From: an uncultured Bacillaceae bacterium
Lineage (GTDB): Bacteria; Bacillota; Bacilli; Bacillales; Alkalibacillaceae
NCBI GenBank assembly: GCA_937958375.1
Contig: CALGNY010000166.1
Span: 1 to 5,478 of the forward strand
Length of the DNA: 5,478 nt
Reading direction: 5' to 3'
Of this stretch, positions 1 to 4,301 are shown one piece after another. A program made the translations under genes and the position numbers. The number at the start of each line of letters is the position of its first letter. The stretch's first letter is position 1. A model generated the notes under the pieces. That model had not been told where the DNA came from. It searched no databases and saw only the letters and a list, made by a program, of their open reading frames with translations.

Positions 1-1
1 T

Positions 2-430
2 TATTCGAATGGAACACTACAGGTTTATAACGCGTTGACCGACGATAAGTTGGACCAAGCGATTGTTGAAGGTCACAACACACTTGGGTGGCTAGCATGG
101 CATATGGTGGTTGTTACGGGTATGTTTGGTAAACAGATTGGACTTGACGTGGATACGGTAGATGATCCGACCACTGTTCCGAAAGAAGCGAGTGAGATTG
201 CTCGGGTATATAAGAAAGTAACAGATCAAATTCAACAGGGCGTCGAAGGCTTGTCTGACGATGAAATGTTGGTTGAGGTGGAAGCATTGGGACAGACAAT
301 GCCTCGAGGAAAAGTGTTGAGTACATTGATTCAACATAATATTCATCACCGTGGTCAAATGACGGTATTATTACGTCAGGCTGGCTTGAAAGTGCCTGGT
401 GTGATGGGGCCGACGAAGGAAGATCAATAG
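2..430 (+). CDS. DinB-superfamily protein, 5' end cut by the window edge
   Basis: The frame is open from base 2 to the TAG at 428-430, giving 142 visible residues. The TTG at 35 is not taken as the start, because the preceding residues (YSNGTLQVYNAL) fit the first helix of the family, and family members are usually about 150-170 residues. DinB/YfiT-type proteins are four-helix bundles with a three-histidine metal site. Here one His is in the LAWHM segment (codon 101-103), and two sit four residues apart in HNIHHRGQ (codons 335-337 and 347-349). The C-terminal run RQAGLKVPGVMGP is typical of the Bacillus-type members. The family includes DNA-damage-inducible proteins and thiol-dependent transferases (bacillithiol or mycothiol), but no substrate can be read from the sequence. 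It is the last gene before a strong terminator. Family assignment is firm; the reaction is unknown. Confidence 0.87.
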   Translation, partial: YSNGTLQVYNALTDDKLDQAIVEGHNTLGWLAWHMVVVTGMFGKQIGLDVDTVDDPTTVPKEASEIARVYKKVTDQIQQGVEGLSDDEMLVEVEALGQTMPRGKVLSTLIQHNIHHRGQMTVLLRQAGLKVPGVMGPTKEDQ

Positions 431-440
431 AAATAATATT

Positions 441-489
441 AAAACAGTGGATGAAGAAACCGGGCGGTTACTTTATCCACTGTTTTTTT
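441..489 (+). terminator. Rho-independent terminator, probably bidirectional
   Basis: A 16-nt arm starting AAAACAGTGG (441-456) pairs with 471-486 (ending CCACTGTTTT), with a single G-U wobble. The intervening loop contains a further AACC/GGTT mini-stem (around 458-468). The right arm runs into a tract of seven T (483-489). It begins 10 nt after the DinB stop and ends 6 nt before the stop of the convergent kinase gene. It therefore terminates rightward transcription efficiently and can plausibly also end the leftward exoA-kinase transcript, although the T-tract on that strand (TTTTAAT) is shorter. Confidence 0.9.
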
Positions 490-494
490 AGTAG

Positions 495-1334
495 TTAGTT
501 AATTTTAGTTTGAGTCACTTGAATGTCATGAGCAACCCCATACTTCCGCTCGGCCGCATGATAGGTCGGTCCAACGGCATCTGTGTACGTAAATCCATGT
601 TCGATCGCTGTCGTTATGAATTGTTTGGCCTCTTGGACGGCGTCGTTTACGGACTTTCCTTTGGCAAGATGGGCTGCAATGGCAGCAGAGTAGGAACATC
701 CTGCTCCACTGGTGTTGACGGTGTCGATTCGGGGTGCTTCTAATGTTGTTAAGTTCGTACCATCAAATAACACGTCAACCGCAGGCCCTTCTAAGCGTCC
801 TCCTTTGACGAGGATGTTTTTTGCGCCGAGTTCAAATAAATCGATGGCTGCTTTTTTCATTTCGTCGACTGAAGTGATTGGTCGGTCATCCAGCAATACA
901 GATGCTTCTGGAATATTGGGTGTGATGATGGTCGCTTTTGGGATTAAGGTTTGCATTAACGCATCTATGGCATCATCTTTCAGTAATTTGGAATCTAATT
1001 TTCCGACCATGACCGGATCGACCACCGCATTGGGAATATTCGACGATCCGATTAAAGATGCGACCAATTCGATGATTTCTTTAGAAAATAACATCCCCGT
1101 CTTAAGGCCATCTGCTCCGACTTGCTTCATCGCCGTTGCGAATTGTGCTTCAATGGCTTCTGAATCGATGGCATGGACATTTTTATTGGTGGTTGGGTGC
1201 CTTCCAACGATTGCCGTGACGACACTCATTCCGTATACGTCTAACTCTTGAAATGTTTTCAAATCAGCTTGAATACCTGCACTGCCCCCAGCGGCAGAGC
1301 CTGCAATGGTTATGACTCTTGAAGGATATGTCAT
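495..1334 (-). CDS. pdxK: PdxK/ThiD-family kinase (pyridoxal or hydroxymethylpyrimidine kinase)
   Basis: This ribokinase-fold enzyme would phosphorylate pyridoxal/pyridoxine (B6 salvage) or hydroxymethylpyrimidine (thiamine pathway) in the cytoplasm. The 279-residue length fits the family. Visible motifs, in order, are the N-terminal AGSAAGGSAGIQADLKTF (11-28), KTGML (78-82), VDPVMVGK (105-112), ITPNIPEAS (137-145), VKGGR (176-180) and the anion-hole/catalytic NTSGAGCSYSAA (207-218) with Cys213. The C-terminal VGPTYHA is typical. The ATG at 1334 is chosen over the in-frame ATG at 1352 because AAAGAGG lies 8 nt upstream of it, whereas no Shine-Dalgarno precedes 1352. Compared with B. subtilis/S. 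aureus PdxK as I remember them, it lacks the VMVCKG cysteine (Gly111 here), the His of the HGAGC motif (Ser209) and the Asp of GSD (Ala14), so it belongs to a divergent branch. Listeria/Enterococcus-like homologs seem similar from memory. It lies 40 bp downstream of exoA and is probably co-transcribed. The symbol is by family resemblance; ThiD activity is a real alternative. Confidence 0.8.
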   Translation of the reverse strand: MTYPSRVITIAGSAAGGSAGIQADLKTFQELDVYGMSVVTAIVGRHPTTNKNVHAIDSEAIEAQFATAMKQVGADGLKTGMLFSKEIIELVASLIGSSNIPNAVVDPVMVGKLDSKLLKDDAIDALMQTLIPKATIITPNIPEASVLLDDRPITSVDEMKKAAIDLFELGAKNILVKGGRLEGPAVDVLFDGTNLTTLEAPRIDTVNTSGAGCSYSAAIAAHLAKGKSVNDAVQEAKQFITTAIEHGFTYTDAVGPTYHAAERKYGVAHDIQVTQTKIN

Positions 1335-1340
1335 TGAAAA

Positions 1341-1349
1341 AACCTCTTT
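1341..1349 (-). promoter_or_regulatory. Ribosome binding site that decides the kinase start
   Basis: Read on the minus strand this is AAAGAGGTT, with 8 nt between GAGG and the ATG at 1334. The alternative upstream ATG at 1352 would place this purine run inside the coding region and has no purine-rich element of its own. The shorter protein, beginning MTYPSRVITIAGS, is therefore preferred. Confidence 0.75.
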
Positions 1350-1374
1350 CATGAACTATTTTGATTCTACTTTA

Positions 1375-2157
1375 TCAATTGTGTTGGATTTCTACATCTA
1401 TTAAGCTTTCTATTTCCAAGAAAATCGGACAATGGTCACTACCGTAAATATCGGCGTGCACATTGGCTGCTTTTAAATTTCCACGCAGACGGTCAGACAC
1501 GATATAATAGTCGATCCGCCAGCCGATATTTCGCTCACGTACCGTTTTCATATAGGACCACCACGTATAGAGTCCTTCTTCTCGCGGGTAAAAATAACGA
1601 AGTGTGTCCGTGAATCCGCTGTCGAGCAATCGGGTCATTTTTCCACGTTCTTCTTTTGTGAAGCCTGAATTTCCATGGTTGGTTTTGTGGTTGCGTAAGT
1701 CAATTTCTTGGTGGGCGACATTCAAGTCACCACATAAGATCACCGATTTCTTTTCATCCAATGCTTTTATGTACTCCAAAAATTGATCTTCCCATTCGAG
1801 TCGAAGCGGCAACCGTTCTAGCGTGCGTTGTGAATTGGGTGTGTAGACCGTCACATAATAAAAGTTTTCGTATTCGAGTGTGATGAGTCGACCTTCTGGA
1901 TGAACGGTTTCATGATCGAAATTATAATAAGCGTTGAGTGGCTGGTGTTTGGTAAAAACGGCTGTGCCGGCATAACCTTTCCGTTCGGCATAGTTCCAAT
2001 ATTGATAGTAACCGTCTAATTCAAGGTCGATTTGTCCTTCTTGTAATTTAATTTCTTGGACCGCAAAAAAGTCTGCGTCTATTTCATGAAAATAGTCTAA
2101 GAAGCCTTTGCGGATCGCGGCCCGAAGACCATTGACGTTCCAGGATACGAGTTTCAT
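1375..2157 (-). CDS. exoA: Exodeoxyribonuclease III / AP endonuclease ExoA
   Basis: This is a DNA base-excision-repair enzyme of the endonuclease/exonuclease/phosphatase fold. It cuts the backbone 5' of abasic sites and removes blocked 3' ends. The 260 residues compare with about 252 in B. subtilis ExoA; the extra residues are a short tail (SLIDVEIQHN). The catalytic set appears intact: Asn7 in WNVNGLR (6-12), Glu35 in VQEIKLQ, Tyr105 in TVYTPN, Asp144 and Asn146 in GDLNVAHQEIDL (143-154), and Asp241-His242 in GSDHCP. The WNYAERKGYAGTAVF and RNIGWRIDY segments are also characteristic. AAAGGAAGG at 2172-2164 lies 6 nt upstream of the ATG. It is the first gene of a leftward unit with the PdxK-like kinase and diverges from the GntR-ABC operon. 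Nothing suggests damage to the gene. Confidence 0.97.
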   Translation of the reverse strand: MKLVSWNVNGLRAAIRKGFLDYFHEIDADFFAVQEIKLQEGQIDLELDGYYQYWNYAERKGYAGTAVFTKHQPLNAYYNFDHETVHPEGRLITLEYENFYYVTVYTPNSQRTLERLPLRLEWEDQFLEYIKALDEKKSVILCGDLNVAHQEIDLRNHKTNHGNSGFTKEERGKMTRLLDSGFTDTLRYFYPREEGLYTWWSYMKTVRERNIGWRIDYYIVSDRLRGNLKAANVHADIYGSDHCPIFLEIESLIDVEIQHN

Positions 2158-2179
2158 TTTTAACCTTCCTTTCTCAAGT

Positions 2180-2188
2180 ATTCTATCA
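2180..2188 (-). promoter_or_regulatory. Candidate extended -10 promoter for exoA
   Basis: On the minus strand the sequence reads TGATAGAAT, an extended -10 box (TG-N-TAGAAT). The matching -35 position falls in the T7A7 tract and reads roughly TTTTAA, so it is weak. The implied start near 2173 gives a very short leader directly before the AAAGGAAGG ribosome binding site. It is the best candidate in the 50 bp upstream of exoA, but unproven. Confidence 0.4.
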
Positions 2189-2197
2189 TAGGAGAAG

Positions 2198-2211
2198 TTT
2201 TTTTAAAAAAA
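2198..2211. repeat. T7A7 palindrome between divergent promoters
   Basis: Seven T followed by seven A form a perfect 14-bp AT palindrome. It ends 3 bp upstream of the TTGACG box of the rightward promoter and overlaps the -35 region of the candidate exoA promoter. Its position fits an UP-element or an intrinsically bent A-tract that could stimulate the rightward promoter. The role is inferred from position only. Confidence 0.5.
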
Positions 2212-2214
2212 GGA

Positions 2215-2244
2215 TTGACGGGCGAAGTGTACTAAGCATATAAT
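2215..2244 (+). promoter_or_regulatory. Sigma-A-type promoter of the GntR-ABC operon
   Basis: The -35 box TTGACG (2215-2220) and the perfect -10 box TATAAT (2239-2244) are separated by 18 bp. An A/T tract lies immediately upstream. The predicted start is around 2251, giving a leader of about 120 nt before the regulator ATG at 2373. The -10 box lies inside operator 1, and operator 2 covers the start region, which is the layout of a repressed promoter. Confidence 0.82.
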
Positions 2245-2249
2245 ACACA
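2226..2249. promoter_or_regulatory. Operator 1 (GntR/YtrA-type palindrome) over the -10 box
   Basis: The outer half-sites are AGTGTA (2226-2231) and TACACA (2244-2249), 12 bp apart. The inner arms GTGTACTAA / ATAATACAC pair with two mismatches. The right arm contains the TATAAT -10 box, which may explain the departure from the perfect TTAATACAC arm of operator 3. B. subtilis YtrA is reported, as I recall, to bind an AGTGTA...TACACT inverted repeat with a spacer of about 13 bp, so this is a plausible site for the regulator encoded just downstream. Binding here would directly block RNA polymerase. Confidence 0.72.
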
Positions 2250-2254
2250 TAGCA

Positions 2255-2278
2255 CATGTACTAAGGGGTTAATACACT
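2255..2278. promoter_or_regulatory. Operator 2 at the predicted transcription start
   Basis: CATGTA (2255-2260) and TACACT (2273-2278) are separated by 12 bp. The arms ATGTACTAA and TTAATACAC flank a GGGG centre, with two mismatches. Its centre is 29 bp from that of operator 1, close to three helical turns. It covers about +5 to +28 relative to the predicted start, so a bound repressor would block initiation or clearance. Confidence 0.72.
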
Positions 2279-2283
2279 GATTA

Positions 2284-2301
2284 ACGGTTTGACCGAACCG
2301 T
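2284..2301 (+). other. Leader hairpin ACGGTT / AACCGT
   Basis: A perfect 6-bp inverted repeat, ACGGTT (2284-2289) and AACCGT (2296-2301), with a 6-nt loop, lies in the predicted 5' leader between operators 2 and 3. No T-run follows directly. It could be an RNA structure or a binding site for another factor; no function is assigned. Confidence 0.4.
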
Positions 2302-2305
2302 CATC

Positions 2306-2326
2306 AAAATGGCTGTGCATTTTTTT
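2306..2326 (+). other. Weak leader hairpin with T-run (possible attenuator)
   Basis: AAAATG (2306-2311) and CATTTT (2318-2323) are perfect reverse complements around a 6-nt loop, and the T-run extends to 2326 (seven T in all). The form is that of an intrinsic terminator, but the stem has a single G-C pair and would be unstable. Strong termination is unlikely unless it is helped by the upstream ACGGTT hairpin or a protein. Confidence 0.3.
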
Positions 2327-2332
2327 ACCCAT

Positions 2333-2356
2333 CGTGTATTAAGTGGTTAATACACT
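2333..2356. promoter_or_regulatory. Operator 3, perfect palindrome next to the regulator's RBS
   Basis: GTGTATTAA (2334-2342) and TTAATACAC (2347-2355) are perfect 9-bp inverted arms around GTGG, with outer half-sites CGTGTA and TACACT and the same 12-bp spacing as operators 1 and 2. It is the best match of the three and lies about 85-105 bp downstream of the predicted start, ending 1 bp before the AGGAGA Shine-Dalgarno (2358-2363). It could act as a roadblock or looping site. In the transcript the same arms would fold into a 9-bp hairpin beside the ribosome binding site. Confidence 0.75.
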
Positions 2357-2372
2357 TAGGAGACCTGTAGGA

Positions 2373-2771
2373 ATGGGGTGTGAGCAAGAAAATATGGCTA
2401 TTCAATTCAACAATCGAGATCCCGTATATGTTCAGGTGGTTCACTATTTCAAAATGCGGATTGCTAGAGGTTTTTTGCAATCTGGCGATGTGATTCCATC
2501 GAGACGTGAGCTTGCGAATCAAATGAAAATCAATCCGAATACGGCTCAGCGGGCGTATAAAGAAATGGAGGAAGAGGGTTTGATTAAGACGGAGAAGAAT
2601 CAGCCTAGTCAAGTGACACATGATCAGGCTGTTTTGGCAAAAGTTCGGAATGAGTTGATTGATGAAGCAGTCACTCAGTTCGTGGATTCTATCAAATCAA
2701 TCAATGTCCCGCTTGAGGATGCGAAGAAGCTAATCGAGAAGCGGTATGGAGAAGAGGAGGGTGAACGATGA
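2373..2771 (+). CDS. GntR-family transcriptional repressor, YtrA-like subfamily
   Basis: A 132-residue winged-helix regulator, close to the roughly 130 residues of B. subtilis YtrA. The N-terminal segment NNRDPVYVQVVHYFKMRIARGFLQSGDVIPSRRELAN (13-49) is the GntR fold entry. The helix-turn-helix spans about 41-71, with recognition helix NPNTAQRAYKEME (55-67). The C-terminal part (about 83-132) is a short helical dimerisation segment, too small for a FadR, HutC or MocR effector domain, which is what defines the YtrA type. The wing is unusual: TEKNQPSQVT (73-82) replaces the common RRGQGTFVT pattern. The ATG at 2373 is chosen for AGGAGA 9 nt upstream. A GTG at 2343 is in frame but lies inside operator 3, and the ATG at 2394 lacks a good RBS. 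The stop overlaps the ATPase start (ATGA), indicating translational coupling. It probably represses its own operon through the three upstream palindromes; the inducer is unknown. Confidence 0.9.
   Translation: MGCEQENMAIQFNNRDPVYVQVVHYFKMRIARGFLQSGDVIPSRRELANQMKINPNTAQRAYKEMEEEGLIKTEKNQPSQVTHDQAVLAKVRNELIDEAVTQFVDSIKSINVPLEDAKKLIEKRYGEEEGER
2755..2760 (+). promoter_or_regulatory. Ribosome binding site for the ABC ATPase inside the GntR gene
   Basis: A perfect AGGAGG lies 7 nt before the ATG at 2768 and is embedded in the last codons of the regulator gene (coding EEEG). Together with the ATGA overlap it fixes the ATPase start and allows independent strong initiation as well as coupling. Confidence 0.85.
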
Positions 2772-3457
2772 TAGAAGTGAAAGAGATCATCAAGCGATTT
2801 GGCCGGAAGACGGTATTGGATGGCGTTAGTTTTACAGCTGAAAAAGGGCAGATTACGTGTCTGATCGGTGTGAATGGCATGGGAAAAACAACAATTATGA
2901 ATGCAATCATGAGGTTAACACCGATTCAGGATGGTGAAATTTTGGTAGACGGTAAGGAAGTCACAAAGGATACCTTTGAAAAAATCGTGTTTATTCCGGA
3001 TGCAACGATTATGCTGCCGAATTTTACGATCGATCAGGCGATGGATTTCATGAATGATTTCTATCAAAATTGGAACCAAAAACGGGCCGATGAAATGTTG
3101 TCTTTTTTCAAATTAAATCGAGCGGACAAAATATCGAGTTTATCCAAAGGAAACACAGCGAAGGTAAATCTGATGCTCGGCTTGGCTGTTGACGCGGATT
3201 ACATATTGATGGATGAGCCGTTTTCCGGAATCGATATTTTCAGTCGGGAACAGATTGCTGAAGTGTTTACGAGTCATTTGATTGAAGATCGGGGCGTGTT
3301 GATTACGACCCATGAAATTAGCGATATCGAGCATTTGATTGATAAGGTCGTTTTGCTGAATGACGGTCAGATTCAAAAAGAATTTATGACTGAAGAAGTC
3401 CGTGAAAACGAAGGGAAGTCCGTTATTGACGTATTGCGGGAGGTGTATTTCCAGTGA
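2768..3457 (+). CDS. ABC transporter ATP-binding protein, YtrB/ABC-2 type
   Basis: A 229-residue nucleotide-binding subunit that would power the membrane protein encoded next. Walker A is GVNGMGKTT (34-42), the signature is LSKGN (125-129) instead of canonical LSGGQ, Walker B is YILMDEP (145-151), the D-loop is SGID (153-156) and the switch His is His182 in TTHE. The usual Q-loop glutamine position reads FIPDAT (75-80), with Asp78 and no Gln. Variants like this and LSKGN/LSKGM are common, as I recall, in YtrB-like ATPases, so they are not evidence of inactivity. The C-terminal extension after the H-loop (about 190-229) is short. The substrate cannot be inferred; YtrA-linked transporters in Bacillus respond to cell-wall-active antibiotics, which makes an envelope role plausible. 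It overlaps the GntR gene by 4 nt and the permease gene by 4 nt. Confidence 0.94.
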   Translation: MIEVKEIIKRFGRKTVLDGVSFTAEKGQITCLIGVNGMGKTTIMNAIMRLTPIQDGEILVDGKEVTKDTFEKIVFIPDATIMLPNFTIDQAMDFMNDFYQNWNQKRADEMLSFFKLNRADKISSLSKGNTAKVNLMLGLAVDADYILMDEPFSGIDIFSREQIAEVFTSHLIEDRGVLITTHEISDIEHLIDKVVLLNDGQIQKEFMTEEVRENEGKSVIDVLREVYFQ

Positions 3458-4287
3458 AGAATTTCGTGAAGCTGATGAATTTTGAATGGAACCGCGTGGC
3501 AAGGTTAATCTTCATTTTGATGATATTCACCTTTGTCGTACAGTTGATCGGTGTCTTTTTTGAAACAGCAAAATATATGAGTAACGTCGAGAATCTGCAA
3601 CGAAATGAAGGGTATACTTATCGACAGATATTGGATCGTTATGGATATTTTAGCTTCAGCAACGTAACGAACAGTTTATTGTTTTTCGGACCGATTTTCA
3701 TTGGAATTGGTGGGATACTCTTTTATATTTTTCTGATTTGGTATCGCGATTGGTTTGGAAAAAATACGTTCGTCTATCGGTTGCTGATGCTTCCGACTGA
3801 ACGGATCAATATCTTTTTTGCGAAGTTGGCGACCATTTTTATTGCGACATTGAGTTTGGTAGCTTTTCAATTAATCATCATGCATATTGAGATGTTCGTG
3901 ATGAAGCAGCAAATTCCTGAAGAATTGCTTTTCGAAATGCCTGTTACCTATATTTTAGGAACGGATTACTTTTTAAGTATCATTGCACCATCGAATTTGG
4001 ATATGTTTTTTATCTTGTATGGGGCTGGTATTTTGCTCGTTTCCGTTTTGTTCACGGCCATTTTATTTGAACGAAGTTATCGGTTGAAAGGGATCGTGCT
4101 TGGCTTAGGTTATGTTGGAATGAGCTTGATACTTATGTTATCGCCGATTTTAATCAATGAATTTATTTTGAACCGGTACTTCTATAACTGGGAACTCGCA
4201 TTGCTTACCATCGCTGTCGGTCTTGCTTTGTTATTCTTGTCGATTTGGATGAGTAAGCGATTGTTGGATCAGAAAATCCGGGTGTGA
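3454..4287 (+). CDS. ABC-2-type transporter permease, six predicted membrane helices
   Basis: A 277-residue integral membrane protein that would pair with the ATPase, presumably as a homodimer since no second permease is present. Hydrophobic segments appear at about 17-37, 76-98, 120-148, 184-205, 211-235 and 247-267, the six-helix pattern of ABC-2 permeases. The loop YRLLMLPTERINIFFAKL (108-125) matches the LP-x-R...K motif seen at the cytoplasmic coupling region of this group. The N-terminus (MKNFVKLMNFEWNR) is an amphipathic cytoplasmic helix typical of the group. A large polar segment (38-75) follows helix 1 and should face outside. The GTG start overlaps the ATPase stop (GTGA), with GGGAGG 10 nt upstream. 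Direction of transport is probably export, by family; the substrate is unknown. Not confidently orthologous to YtrC or YtrD. Confidence 0.85.
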   Translation: MKNFVKLMNFEWNRVARLIFILMIFTFVVQLIGVFFETAKYMSNVENLQRNEGYTYRQILDRYGYFSFSNVTNSLLFFGPIFIGIGGILFYIFLIWYRDWFGKNTFVYRLLMLPTERINIFFAKLATIFIATLSLVAFQLIIMHIEMFVMKQQIPEELLFEMPVTYILGTDYFLSIIAPSNLDMFFILYGAGILLVSVLFTAILFERSYRLKGIVLGLGYVGMSLILMLSPILINEFILNRYFYNWELALLTIAVGLALLFLSIWMSKRLLDQKIRV

Positions 4288-4301
4288 GGGGGAATCCATA
4301 A

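Noticed and set aside
35..430. TTG at 35 as the start of the DinB gene
   Set aside because: The frame is open upstream to base 2 and encodes residues fitting the family's first helix. The protein would be too short, and no Shine-Dalgarno precedes the TTG. The gene is treated as cut by the window edge.
712..1251. 179-codon open frame opposite the PdxK-like gene
   Set aside because: It is fully antisense to a gene with clear family motifs, is rich in Ser/Thr/Ala without domain signals, and has no good RBS. It is a shadow frame.
1335..1374. A separate promoter between exoA and the kinase (TAGAAT on the minus strand near 1363)
   Set aside because: No acceptable -35 hexamer lies 16-18 bp upstream within the exoA end. 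A chance match in AT-rich DNA is more likely.
2289..2342. Possible 17-codon leader peptide (TTG start, ending TAA at 2340-2342)
   Set aside because: The start is a TTG about 20 nt from the only purine-rich stretch (AAGGGG), so initiation is not supported. The sequence is better explained as untranslated leader with hairpins and operator 3.
2343..2372. GTG at 2343 as the GntR start
   Set aside because: It lies in the centre of operator 3 with no ribosome binding site, while the ATG at 2373 has AGGAGA 9 nt upstream and gives a YtrA-sized protein.
3140..3502. 120-codon open frame opposite the ATPase gene, and similar antisense frames at 4542-4928 and 4933-5178
   Set aside because: They overlap well-supported genes, have no Shine-Dalgarno or recognisable domain, and their composition follows from the sense codons.
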